DNA of 64,000 nt from Zhengella mangrovi (GTDB lineage Bacteria > Pseudomonadota > Alphaproteobacteria > Rhizobiales > Rhizobiaceae). The position numbers were made by a program, and so were the translations under genes. The stretch's first letter is position 1; every line of letters begins with the position of its first letter. The notes under the pieces are model-generated. The model saw only the letters and a list, made by a program, of their open reading frames with translations, did no database searches and had not been told where the DNA came from. This document shows, in pieces, positions 47,845-59,238 of this stretch. The stretch spans positions 176,001 to 240,000 of the forward strand of contig NZ_PDVP01000005.1 of NCBI RefSeq assembly GCF_002727065.1, in the 5' to 3' direction.

Positions 47845-50800
47845 ATGCGCTTCTCCCGCTTGCGCGTTCTTGGCTTCAAGTCTTTCGTCGAGCCGACCGA
47901 GTTCATCATCGAGGGCGGGCTGACCGGCGTCGTCGGACCCAACGGCTGCGGCAAGTCCAACCTCGTCGAGGCCCTGCGCTGGGTCATGGGCGAGAATTCC
48001 TACAAGAACATGCGCGCATCGGGCATGGACGACGTCATCTTTTCCGGCTCGTCCACCCGTCCTTCGCGCAACACCGCCGAGGTCACCCTGTTCCTCGATA
48101 ACCGTGACCGGTCTGCGCCGCCGCAATGGAACGACCAGGAGGAAATCCAGGTCTCGCGGCGCATCGAGCGCGAGGCCGGCTCCGTCTACCGCATCAACGG
48201 CAAGGAAGCGCGTGCCAAGGACGTGCAACTGCTCTTCGCGGACCAGTCCACCGGTGCCCGCTCGCCCTCCATGGTCGGCCAGGGCCGCATCGGCGAACTG
48301 ATCCAGGCCAAGCCGCAGGCCCGCCGGCAATTGCTGGAAGAGGCCGCCGGCATTTCCGGCCTGCACACCCGGCGCCACGAGGCCGAACTGCGGATGCGCG
48401 CCGCCGAGGGCAACCTGGAGCGCCTCGACGACGTGGTCGGCGAACTGGAAAGCCAGATCGAGAGCCTGAAGCGCCAGGCGCGCCAGGCCAACCGCTTCAA
48501 GTCGCTGTCGGCCGATATCCGCGCCGCCGAGGCCATCCTGCTGCACCTGCGCTGGTCTCAGGCCAAGGAGCAGGAAGCCGAGGCGCAGACCCAGCTCTCC
48601 ACGGCCACGGCCGCCGTCGGGGACCTGGCTGCCCGGCAGATGAACGCGGCCAAGGAGCAGGCGGTCGGCGCCTCCGGCCTGCCGGCCCTGCGCGAGGCGG
48701 AAGCCGCCGCTGGCGCCGCCTTGCAGCGCCTGACCATCGCGCGTACGCAGCTCGACGAGGAAACCGGCCGGCTGAAGAACCGCCAGGCCGAACTGGAAAA
48801 GCGCCTGGCGCAACTGGCCGCCGACATCGCGCGTGAGCGGACCATGGTATCGGACAATGCCGATGTGCTGGCCCGCCTCGACGACGAGGAACGGCGGCTG
48901 AACGGCGAAACCGCGGGGGCTGCCGAGCGCGAGATCGAGACCCGTGCCGCGCATGAGGAGGCTGCTGCCCGCCTGAAGGAAAGCGAGGCCGCGCTGTCTG
49001 CCCTGACGACCGAGCGGGCGAATGCCGCCGCGGCCCGCCAGGCCATCGAGCGTCGCCTGCGCGAAGGACGCGAACGGCGCGAGCGCGTGTCACGCCAGGT
49101 TGCCGACGTGGAACGCGAACTGGCCGGAATTGTCCAGAAGCTGGCGGCGCTGCCGGACCCGGCCGCCTGCCAGCAGGTATTCGACGAGGCCGAAGCGGCC
49201 CGCATCGGGGCCGAGACCGCCAGCCAGCAGGCCGAGGAAGCAATTGAAATGGCCCGCGAGGCCGAGGCTGCCGCGCGTCCGCCGCTCAACGCAGCCCGCG
49301 CCGAGCTGAACCGGATCGAGACCGAGGCGCGCACGCTGCAGAAGATCATCAATGCCGGCGGCTCGGGGCTTTTTCCCGCCGTGGTCGAGCAGATGAAGGT
49401 GGACCGCGGCTTCGAGACGGCGCTTGGCGCCGCCCTGGGCGAGGACCTTGACGCTCCGCTGGATGCGGCCGCTCCGGCTCACTGGGGCCGGGCCATCGAC
49501 GCGTCCGGCGACCCGCCGCTGCCGGAAGGCACGCGCGCGCTGGGCAACGTGGTCCGCGCGCCGGCCCAGCTGGCCCGCCGGCTGGCCCAGATCGGCCTGG
49601 TGGACGAGACCGACGGCCTGCGCCTGCAACCGCTGCTGAAGCCCGGTCAGCGGCTGGTCTCGAAGACGGGTGCGCTCTGGCGCTGGGATGGTTTCGTCGC
49701 CTCGGCGGACGCGCCCACCGCTGCCGCCATCCGGCTGGAGCAGAAGAACCGGCTTGCGGAACTCGATGCCGAGGCACTGGACGCCACAAAGGCGGTACGT
49801 GCCGCCGAGGACGCGTTCAAGGCCGCCGAGACCCGCCTGCGCGATACCATCGAGGCGGCCAAGGCTGCCCGCGAAACCCTGCGCGCCAGGACGCAGGCCG
49901 TGACCGAGGCACGCGCGGCGCTCGATCGCGCCCGGAAGGCGGCCGGCGAGGTGGCCACCCGCAAGGCAACGCTCGAGGAATCGCGCGCCCGCCTGGCCGA
50001 AGCCGTCAGCGAGGCCGAGGCCGGGATCGCCGAGGCGGAAGGCCAGCTTCGCGAGGCGCCGGACCTGTCCGACCTGCAGGCAAGGCTGGATGCCCTGGGC
50101 CGCGACGTGACCGGCGACCGGGCCCGCCTGGCCGAAACCAGGGCCGCCCATGACGGGCTGAAGCGCGAGGCGGAAGCCCGCGCTCGGCGTCTGGAGGCCA
50201 TCGCCGTGGAGCGTCAGCGCTGGACCGAGCGTGCCGGCAACGCGGAACGGCAGATCGCGGCCCTCATCGAGCGCGAGGCCGAGGCCCGCGCCGAGCGCGA
50301 GACGATCGAGGGCGGTCCGGAGGAAATGGAGGCCCGCCGCCGGCAGCTTGTCCGCCAGATCGAGGAAGCCGAGGGCCTTCGCAAGCGTGCCGGCGACAAC
50401 CGGCAGGCCGCGGAGAACCGCCAGCGGGATTTCGACAAGGCGGCCACCGAGGCCATCACGGCGCTGGCCCAGGGACGCGAGGCCCGCGCCCGTGCCGAGG
50501 AGCGGGTCACAGCGGCGCAGGAACGCCGCGAGGAGGCCGAGGCACGCATTCTCGAGGCGCTGAACTGCCCGCCGCACCTGGTCATCCGCCACACCGGCCT
50601 GGCACCGGACGCGCCCATGCCCGACATGGGCGAGACGGAGCGCCGGCTCGAACGGCTGAAGATCGAGCGCGAGCGGCTGGGCGCCGTGAACCTGCGCGCC
50701 GAGGAGGAAAGCCGGGAACTCTCGGAGCGTCTCGAGACCATCGTCACCGAGCGCGAGGACGTCATCGAGGCGATCAAGAAGCTGCGCGCCGCCATCCAGA

Positions 50801-51303
50801 GCCTCAACAAGGAGGGTCGCGAGCGCCTGCTGGAAGCCTTCACCAAGGTCAACGACCAGTTCCAGCGCCTCTTCACCCACCTGTTCGGCGGAGGAACGGC
50901 CGAATTGCAGCTCGTCGAGAGCGAGGATCCGCTGGATGCCGGGCTGGAAATCCTCGCCCGCCCTCCGGGCAAGAAGCCTCAGACGATGACGCTGCTGTCC
51001 GGCGGCGAACAGGCGCTGACGGCCATGGCGCTGATCTTCGCCGTCTTCCTTACCAACCCGGCGCCGATCTGCGTGCTGGACGAAGTGGATGCGCCGCTCG
51101 ATGACCACAACGTCGAGCGTTATTGCAACTTGATGGAGGAAATGGCGAAATCGACCGCGACGCGTTTCGTCATCATCACCCACAATCCCATCACCATGGC
51201 CCGCATGAACCGCCTGTTCGGCGTCACCATGGCCGAGCAGGGCGTCTCGACGCTGGTCAGCGTCGATCTCGAAACCGCCGAGCAGATGCGCGAGGCGGTC
51301 TAA
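47845..51303 (+). CDS. smc: Chromosome segregation protein SMC
   Basis: A 1152-residue condensin ATPase. Walker A GPNGCGKS is at 31-38, the ABC signature LSGGEQALTAMAL near 1051-1063 and Walker B VLDEVDAPLDD around D1079-E1080. Long coiled coils rich in Ala, Glu and Arg (about 170-500 and 650-1000) flank a hinge at about 505-640 (GSGLFPAVVEQMKVDRG). It forms a ring with ScpA and ScpB, which are not in the window, and organises the chromosome. A palindromic repeat pair begins two bases after the stop codon. Confidence 0.97.
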   Translation: MRFSRLRVLGFKSFVEPTEFIIEGGLTGVVGPNGCGKSNLVEALRWVMGENSYKNMRASGMDDVIFSGSSTRPSRNTAEVTLFLDNRDRSAPPQWNDQEEIQVSRRIEREAGSVYRINGKEARAKDVQLLFADQSTGARSPSMVGQGRIGELIQAKPQARRQLLEEAAGISGLHTRRHEAELRMRAAEGNLERLDDVVGELESQIESLKRQARQANRFKSLSADIRAAEAILLHLRWSQAKEQEAEAQTQLSTATAAVGDLAARQMNAAKEQAVGASGLPALREAEAAAGAALQRLTIARTQLDEETGRLKNRQAELEKRLAQLAADIARERTMVSDNADVLARLDDEERRLNGETAGAAEREIETRAAHEEAAARLKESEAALSALTTERANAAAARQAIERRLREGRERRERVSRQVADVERELAGIVQKLAALPDPAACQQVFDEAEAARIGAETASQQAEEAIEMAREAEAAARPPLNAARAELNRIETEARTLQKIINAGGSGLFPAVVEQMKVDRGFETALGAALGEDLDAPLDAAAPAHWGRAIDASGDPPLPEGTRALGNVVRAPAQLARRLAQIGLVDETDGLRLQPLLKPGQRLVSKTGALWRWDGFVASADAPTAAAIRLEQKNRLAELDAEALDATKAVRAAEDAFKAAETRLRDTIEAAKAARETLRARTQAVTEARAALDRARKAAGEVATRKATLEESRARLAEAVSEAEAGIAEAEGQLREAPDLSDLQARLDALGRDVTGDRARLAETRAAHDGLKREAEARARRLEAIAVERQRWTERAGNAERQIAALIEREAEARAERETIEGGPEEMEARRRQLVRQIEEAEGLRKRAGDNRQAAENRQRDFDKAATEAITALAQGREARARAEERVTAAQERREEAEARILEALNCPPHLVIRHTGLAPDAPMPDMGETERRLERLKIERERLGAVNLRAEEESRELSERLETIVTEREDVIEAIKKLRAAIQSLNKEGRERLLEAFTKVNDQFQRLFTHLFGGGTAELQLVESEDPLDAGLEILARPPGKKPQTMTLLSGGEQALTAMALIFAVFLTNPAPICVLDEVDAPLDDHNVERYCNLMEEMAKSTATRFVIITHNPITMARMNRLFGVTMAEQGVSTLVSVDLETAEQMREAV

Positions 51304-51304
51304 A

Positions 51305-51404
51305 GCAATTCCAGTGAAAGTGGGTACCGGTTTCACGTCCGGAATTGCGATGCGGAAGACCCAATTCCAGTGAAAGTGGGTACCGGTTTCATGTCCGGAA
51401 TTGC
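51305..51404. repeat. Palindromic repeat cluster C, two tandem units
   Basis: Copies at 51305-51348 and 51362-51404. Outer arms are GCAATTCC/GGAATTGC. The inner arms are GTGAAA/TTTCAC in the first copy and GTGAAA/TTTCAT in the second, against GCGAAA/TTTCGC in the other clusters, so a change in one arm is matched in the other (or leaves a G-T pair). The cluster starts two bases after the smc stop. Confidence 0.9.
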
Positions 51405-51551
51405 GCAAGGCCAAAGGGATGGCGCATTGCAGCGATTGGGCGGGCAGTTGAAAGGCCCCTGGCAATCCGTCTGTTCGGCGCGGCCCTTGCCCGCCACCGT
51501 CAGCGGAGCGCTCTTCTCTCGCCTTTCTTGATGCACATCATCGATCCTCAT

Positions 51552-51570
51552 CCCCGGGCTTGTCCCGGGG
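51552..51570. repeat. Second type of palindromic element
   Basis: CCCCGGG, loop CTTGT, CCCGGGG forms a 7-bp stem, embedded in CGATCCTCAT before it and GCCCGGAGC after it. Elements of the form TCATCCTCGGG...CCCGAGGAT are common dispersed palindromes in alphaproteobacterial genomes; this one looks like a divergent copy. Confidence 0.5.
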
Positions 51571-51631
51571 GCCCGGAGCGGGCCGGTCCGATCATCAGGC
51601 GCCGCCATGGCAGCCGGACGACGGAACTGGC

Positions 51632-51949
51632 CTAGCGCCGTGACGCGTCCGCTTCGATGCGCATGGCGATGGTGCGGAAATAGTTGCTGCAGGCAACCCG
51701 GTCCAGTTCGCTGGCAAAGCCGGAAGAGAGCTGTTCCAGGCACTTGAAATGAAACGGCGAGGGAAGGGGATAGCGCGTCTGGCACCAGGTTTCGGTCAGG
51801 CCGTTGCCAAAGCCGGAGATCATGCCCGCCACGCAAGTGCGGTAACCGGAATCCGTTTCAAGCATCGTCTCGGTTTCGCCTGCATGAGCCCACCCGGCCG
51901 GCAGGACCAAGACTACGGAAAGCAGGGCGAGGCGACGATAGGGACTCAA
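51632..51949 (-). CDS. Small secreted protein with four cysteines, unknown
   Basis: About 105 residues with a signal peptide (YRRLALLSVVLVLPAGWAHA, cleaved before GE). The mature part contains four Cys (YRTCVAGMISGFG, TWCQTRYPLP, FKCLEQLSSG, VACSNYF), suggesting two disulfides. No family is recognised. The start is uncertain: TTG 51949 fits the signal peptide, and the frame is open to a TTG at 51985. It is convergent with smc. Confidence 0.5.
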   Translation of the reverse strand: MSPYRRLALLSVVLVLPAGWAHAGETETMLETDSGYRTCVAGMISGFGNGLTETWCQTRYPLPSPFHFKCLEQLSSGFASELDRVACSNYFRTIAMRIEADASRR

Positions 51950-52119
51950 CGGTGCCGAATCTCCGTTCCTGTCACGAAACTGCAATCAAGCTGTCATGAT
52001 TTGTCCGGCGTGGCAATTTCGTCAGCCATGGCATGTTTGGCCGTGCTTGACCTCCATCAACGTTTTTCCGGCGCGTCCGCTCTATGAAACAGAATGCGGA
52101 CCAAAGAGGAGATGCGGCG

Positions 52120-53298
52120 ATGACAATGTCCTGCGACGTCATGATCGTCGGTGCCGGGCCAGTCGGACTGGCCTTTGCCCGGTCGCTGGCCGGCAGCGGA
52201 CTGGAAATCGTGATCGTGGAGCAGGCCGAACAGGACGCGCTGAAAAATCCGGCGCCGGACGGCCGCGCCATCGCGCTCAACCACAGGTCCATGGCCATCC
52301 TGGAACGGCTGGACGTCGCCGAGCGGATCGCGCCGGACCATCGCTCCTTCCTGCGAAAGGCCGAGGTTCTGGACGGCGCATCGCCATTCACCCTGGTGTT
52401 CGATGCCGCTGCCCGCAATGCCGACACGCTCGGCTGGCTCGTTCCCAACCATGCCATCCGCAGGGCGCTCTATGATTCGTTCGTTCATCATGGTGGCGCC
52501 CGGCTTCTGACCGGCGTCAAGGCCGGCGCCGCCAGGCGCGTTCCGGGCGGCATGGCGGTCTCGCTCTCCGATGGCCGGGTCGTCGAGGCCCGCCTGCTCG
52601 TCGCAGCCGACACGCGCTTCTCCGCCCTGCGACGCCAGATGGGCATTTCCGCATTCATGCATGATTTCGGCCGCTCGATGATCGTCTGCGACATGGCCCA
52701 CGAGGCGGAGCATGGCGACACGGCGCTCGAAGGCTTTTTCCACGGCGTCACCATCGCGACCCTGCCGCTGACGGGCCGGCGCTCGTCCATCGTCGTCACC
52801 TTGCCGTCGCACGAGGCGGACCCGCTGATGGCAGGCGGGCCGGATGCCATCGCCGCCATGGCCGAGCGCGAGTTGCGCGGACGGCTGGGGCGCCTGACGC
52901 CGGTTGCACCCCCGCACCTCTATCCGCTGGTCGCCGTCTACGCCCATGCCTTCCACGCCGAGCGTTTCGCCCTGATCGGCGACGCGGCGGTCGGCATGCA
53001 CCCGGTCACGGCGCACGGGTTCAATTTCGGCCTCGTCAGCCAGCACCTGCTTGCCGGCGAAGTCTGCAAGGCCGTGCAGGACAACGAGGATATCGCTGCG
53101 CCGCAGCGTCTCGCCCGCTACGCCCGTGCCCACCGGCTGGAGACCTTTCCGCTCTTCCACGCCACCAATGGCATCGCGAGCCTCTACGCCAACGAAACCG
53201 CGCCGGCCCGCTTCCTGCGCACCGCCGGACTGAGGCTGGCCCACGCCCTGCCGCCTGTGCGCGATCTCGTCGTTGCCCGCCTGACCGCCGGAATGTGA
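52120..53298 (+). CDS. UbiH-family FAD-dependent hydroxylase
   Basis: A 392-residue flavoprotein monooxygenase (PF01494 type). The FAD dinucleotide loop is VMIVGAGPVGLAFARSLAG and the second FAD region is LIGDAAVGMHPVTAHGFNFGL. Such proteins hydroxylate the ubiquinone ring; the HPVTAHGFN form differs from the common HPxxGQGxN of UbiH/UbiF, and may mark a UbiM-like or other aromatic hydroxylase. ATG 52120 follows AGAGGAG at eight bases. It stands alone between the small secreted protein and ppdK. Confidence 0.85.
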   Translation: MTMSCDVMIVGAGPVGLAFARSLAGSGLEIVIVEQAEQDALKNPAPDGRAIALNHRSMAILERLDVAERIAPDHRSFLRKAEVLDGASPFTLVFDAAARNADTLGWLVPNHAIRRALYDSFVHHGGARLLTGVKAGAARRVPGGMAVSLSDGRVVEARLLVAADTRFSALRRQMGISAFMHDFGRSMIVCDMAHEAEHGDTALEGFFHGVTIATLPLTGRRSSIVVTLPSHEADPLMAGGPDAIAAMAERELRGRLGRLTPVAPPHLYPLVAVYAHAFHAERFALIGDAAVGMHPVTAHGFNFGLVSQHLLAGEVCKAVQDNEDIAAPQRLARYARAHRLETFPLFHATNGIASLYANETAPARFLRTAGLRLAHALPPVRDLVVARLTAGM

Positions 53299-53356
53299 TC
53301 CATTCCGGGTCTCCGTCCGGCGGCTCGGGCTTTGCCGGCAAGGTTGTAAAAGCGTC

Positions 53357-53368
53357 TAAAACGTTTGA
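53357..53368. promoter_or_regulatory. LacI-type operator-like palindrome upstream of ppdK
   Basis: TAAAACGTTTGA contains the perfect palindrome AAACGTTT with a central CG, as in Cra/LacI-family operators (TGAAACGTTTCA). It lies 100 bp before the ppdK start. Only a weak suggestion of carbon-source control. Confidence 0.2.
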
Positions 53369-53467
53369 AAAGACAAAAGCTTGCCTTGCGCCAAATTGAC
53401 CATGGCAATGGTCCTGGAGAATCGCTATCACCGTCGCGACGTCAACAGTCCGGCAAGGGAAGAGGCG

Positions 53468-56140
<2,673 letters not shown>

Positions 56141-56228
56141 ACGTCAGGAGGGCAGGGCGGCGGCGATTGCGGCTGTCCTGCCATCTCGTCCGTGTGGCGA
56201 ATGCGAGCGCCGGGATGGGCCGCAAGGC

Positions 56229-56609
56229 TCAGCCCCGGACGATCTCCACCTTGTTGCCGTAGAAGGCGCCATGGTTCCGGATGCCGGTCATCTCGTCGAA
56301 CGGGGTCTGGTAAGCCCACATGACGTCGCCGTCCTCCGGCCTGTCCGCCAGCCGCCAGTAGGTCGCATCGCCCTTGAACGGACAGTGCGTGGCGGTTGCC
56401 GTTTGTTCCATCCGGTCAAAGGCGATGTCATCGAACGGGATGTAGACGACGCCGGGGTAGGTTTTTTCCTGCAGCAGCAATGCCTTGTCCGATTTGGCCA
56501 AGGGCTTGCCGGCCACCGAGACGGTGACGGATTCGCCAAGCGGCGAAACCGTGATGGTGTGGTCCGGATGCGCCGCGAAACCGGGCGCGGGATTGGCGTT
56601 CTCTGGCAT
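56229..56609 (-). CDS. DUF427 domain protein
   Basis: A 126-residue protein with the DUF427 core: VSVAGKPLAKSDKALLLQEKTYPGVVYIP, then THCPFKGDATYWRL and NHGAFYGNKVEIVRG. The conserved CPFKG(D/E)A(T/S)YW stretch is intact. The fold is small and beta-rich; function is unknown. ATG 56609 follows GCGGAG. It lies 80 bp downstream of the acidic hypothetical gene on the same strand and is convergent with ppdK. Confidence 0.9.
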   Translation of the reverse strand: MPENANPAPGFAAHPDHTITVSPLGESVTVSVAGKPLAKSDKALLLQEKTYPGVVYIPFDDIAFDRMEQTATATHCPFKGDATYWRLADRPEDGDVMWAYQTPFDEMTGIRNHGAFYGNKVEIVRG

Positions 56610-56689
56610 GGCAGGCTCCGCGATCGTGTCCGTCCGAAGGGTGCGCGGGATCACCCGTGAAGGCAAGCCCGCGGTTTCGCCGTCGAACG

Positions 56690-57091
56690 TCAGGCCTCGT
56701 CGTCTTCCTCTTCGGTGTCGCCGTCGAGGTCCAAGTTGCCCAGGTGTTCGTCCAGCGCCGCGTGGCTGAGCGCGAAACCGGCGAAGATGTGATCCGATCC
56801 GATGGCGTTCTCCGTGCCGACCGACAGGCCGTCCTCGGACAGGATCACTAGCATGACGCGCGTGTCGCCGCCATCCGTGTCCGCCGCGATGGCCGCCACG
56901 CGCTGGCATCCCGTTCCGGACGGGCAGGGCAGGTCGAACAGCATGCGTCCGCCGATGCTGGCCGCCGCGTCGCTGACCGACTGCGCGAACCCGCTGGTCC
57001 GGATGTCCTGGATCTGGATCGCCATTTCGAACTCGACTTCTTCGAGCGGCGGCGTGGGAACGATGGTCACGGGGACAGGAAGCATGTTCAT
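56690..57091 (-). CDS. Conserved hypothetical protein with acidic tail
   Basis: A 133-residue protein. The centre (FAQSVSDAAASIGGRMLFDLP, RVMLVILSEDGLSVGTENA, FAGFALSHAALDEHLGNLD) reads as a folded alpha/beta domain, and the end is a run of Asp and Glu. No signal peptide or known family is recognised. GTGGAGTGCC precedes ATG 57091; a second ATG two codons later is possible. Divergent from the AlkK-like ligase gene, 179 bp apart. Confidence 0.6.
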   Translation of the reverse strand: MNMLPVPVTIVPTPPLEEVEFEMAIQIQDIRTSGFAQSVSDAAASIGGRMLFDLPCPSGTGCQRVAAIAADTDGGDTRVMLVILSEDGLSVGTENAIGSDHIFAGFALSHAALDEHLGNLDLDGDTEEEDDEA

Positions 57092-57270
57092 GCTGGCACT
57101 CCACTGTACGTCCACCCACCACCGCCGGCGAACTTGGCGGCTGATCATGGCCGGTTTGTGTCCGCTCGGGCGATAATTTGGGAGCGTGGCCCCGCGCGCA
57201 CTGGACAAACCGGCTGCGAGGGCCAAGATGTTGAAATCATGGAATGCAGATCGATTTGGGAGGAATTCGT

Positions 57271-58896
57271 ATGTTGGGACTGATGCAGGACTGGCCGCTG
57301 ACCTGCAGCCGCATCCTGGAACATGCCGCGCGCCAGCACGGCAAGCAGGAAGTCGTGACGCGCTCGATCGAGGGGCCGATCGTCACCACGACCTACGGCG
57401 CCATCCATGCCCGCGCAAAAAAGGTTGCCCAGGCATTGACGGCCGAGGGCATCAAGCCCGGCGACAGGGTCGGCACGCTGGCCTGGAATACCGCGCGGCA
57501 TTTGGAGGCATGGTATGGAATCATGGGCGCCGGCGGCGTCTACCATACGCTCAATCCGCGCCTGTTCCCCGAGCAGATCGCGTGGATCATGAACCATGCC
57601 GAAGACCGCATGCTCTTCACCGACCTGACTTTCCTGCCCGTGGTGGAGAAGATCGCAGACCAGGTGCCGAGCCTGCGCAAGGTTGTCGTCATGACCGATG
57701 GCGCGCACATGCCGGACACCTTGCTTGCCAACGCGGTCGCCTTCGAGGACTGGATCGCGGCGCACGATGGCGACTTTGACTGGTATGCGAACAGCGAGAA
57801 CGACGCCTCGGGCATGTGTTACACGTCGGGCACGACCGGTGATCCAAAGGGCGTCCTCTATTCGCACCGCTCCAACGTCATCCATGGCCTGATCGCATGC
57901 CAGAAGGACGCGCTGGACCTTGGCTCGCGCGAGGTCGTCCTGCCCGTGGTTCCCATGTTCCATGCCAATGCCTGGGGTATTGCCCATGCCGCGCCCATGG
58001 TGGGCGCCAAGCTGGTCATGCCGGGCGGCAAGATGGACGGTGAATCGATCTACGAGATGCTCGATACCTACAAGGTCACCATGTCCGCCGCCGTCCCGAC
58101 GGTCTGGCTGATGTTGTTGCAGTACCTGGAGGAGACGGGCAAGAAACTGCCGCATCTCAACCGGGTGGTCATCGGCGGTTCGGCCTGCCCGCGCGCCATG
58201 ACCCAGAAGTTCCAGGACAATTACGGCGTCGACGTCATCCACGCCTGGGGCATGACCGAGATGAGTCCGCTCGGCTCGCTGGGGTCGCTCAAGCCGCAGT
58301 TCGCCGACCTGGAGGGCGACGCGCTGCTCGACCTGAAGGCGAAGCAGGGCTATGCGCCCTTCGGCGTGGAAATGAAGATCACCGACGACGAGAACCGGGA
58401 ACTGCCATGGGACGGCAAGACCTTCGGGCGGCTGAAGGTGCGCGGTCCGGCCATCGCAAAGGGCTACTACGGTGGCGCTGGCGCCGACCAGTTCGATGAC
58501 GAGGGCTGGTTCGATACCGGCGACGTCGCCCATATCGATGCCGACGGCTACATGCAGATCACCGACCGGTCGAAGGACGTCATCAAGTCGGGCGGCGAAT
58601 GGATCTCGTCCATCGACCTGGAAAACCTGGCTGTCGGCCATCCCGACGTCGCCGAGGCGGCGGTGATCGGGATTGCCCATCCCAAGTGGGACGAGCGGCC
58701 GCTGCTGGTCATCGTCGCCAAGCCGGGCCGCAGTCCTTCGAAGGACGATATTCTGGGCTTCATGGAGGGCAAGATCGCCAAGTGGTGGATGCCGGACGAC
58801 GTCGCATTCGTTGACGAGATCCCCCATACGGCCACGGGAAAGATCCAGAAGACGGCGCTGCGCGACCAGTTCTCCGGCTACAGCCTTCCGGCCTGA
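57271..58896 (+). CDS. AlkK-like medium/long-chain acyl-CoA ligase
   Basis: A 541-residue ANL-superfamily enzyme. The N-terminus [21 protein letters not shown] is characteristic of the AlkK-like group acting on medium-chain or long-chain fatty acids. The ATP loop is [19 protein letters not shown], followed by [12 protein letters not shown] and the C-terminal lysine in [16 protein letters not shown] 57271 has GGGAGGA at seven bases; an earlier start at 57244 lacks this. It is unlike the ligase at 364-1941 in its N-terminus and is not a duplicate. Confidence 0.93.
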   Translation: MLGLMQDWPLTCSRILEHAARQHGKQEVVTRSIEGPIVTTTYGAIHARAKKVAQALTAEGIKPGDRVGTLAWNTARHLEAWYGIMGAGGVYHTLNPRLFPEQIAWIMNHAEDRMLFTDLTFLPVVEKIADQVPSLRKVVVMTDGAHMPDTLLANAVAFEDWIAAHDGDFDWYANSENDASGMCYTSGTTGDPKGVLYSHRSNVIHGLIACQKDALDLGSREVVLPVVPMFHANAWGIAHAAPMVGAKLVMPGGKMDGESIYEMLDTYKVTMSAAVPTVWLMLLQYLEETGKKLPHLNRVVIGGSACPRAMTQKFQDNYGVDVIHAWGMTEMSPLGSLGSLKPQFADLEGDALLDLKAKQGYAPFGVEMKITDDENRELPWDGKTFGRLKVRGPAIAKGYYGGAGADQFDDEGWFDTGDVAHIDADGYMQITDRSKDVIKSGGEWISSIDLENLAVGHPDVAEAAVIGIAHPKWDERPLLVIVAKPGRSPSKDDILGFMEGKIAKWWMPDDVAFVDEIPHTATGKIQKTALRDQFSGYSLPA

Positions 58897-59238
58897 ACTT
58901 GCGCCCGTCGCGGCACGGCCTTTGACCGGCGAGCCGCAGCGGGCGTAAAAGCAATTCCAGCGAAAGTGGGTACCGGTTTCGCGTCCGGAATTGCGTGCGG
59001 GGAGAGACAATTCCAGCGAAAGCGGGTACGGTTTCGCGTCCGGAATTGCGTGGAGGGAGAGACAATTCCAGCGAAAGTGGGTACCGGTTTCGCGTCCGGA
59101 ATTGCGAAAAAGATGAGTGACGGCGCGTTTGCGCGATGCAATGACGTGCAAATATGCTCTAGATCGGTCAGCGGGCAGAGCGAAGACCGCGTGGCGCGAT
59201 GAACGGGCACGCGGGAACCGGCAGACGAGGCAGCAGGC
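58897..59238. other. Intergenic stretch between acyl-CoA ligase and DUF1499 genes
   Basis: No gene is supported. It starts with an imperfect hairpin region (58903-58945, arms CGCCCG and CGGGCG), then carries repeat cluster D, then about 130 bp with nothing clear except a possible promoter for the DUF1499 gene. Confidence 0.7.
58951..59105. repeat. Palindromic repeat cluster D, three tandem units
   Basis: Copies at 58951-58994, 59008-59049 (two bases shorter overall, missing a C in the central GTACCGG) and 59063-59105. Arms are CAATTCC/GGAATTG outside and GCGAAA/TTTCGC inside. Spacers are similar but not identical (GTGCGGGGAGAGA and GTGGAGGGAGAGA), and differ from those of the other clusters. 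Confidence 0.9.

Larger units (their letters stand above)
51304..51631. other. Intergenic stretch after smc
   Basis: No gene is supported here. The first 100 bp are repeat cluster C, and 51552-51570 is a second palindrome type. The stretch between (51405-51545) shows nothing recognisable. Confidence 0.7.

Noticed and set aside
49090..51465. 791-codon minus-strand frame opposite smc
   Set aside because: It runs through the repeat pair and the whole C-terminal half of SMC, with no domain; the SMC frame is certain.
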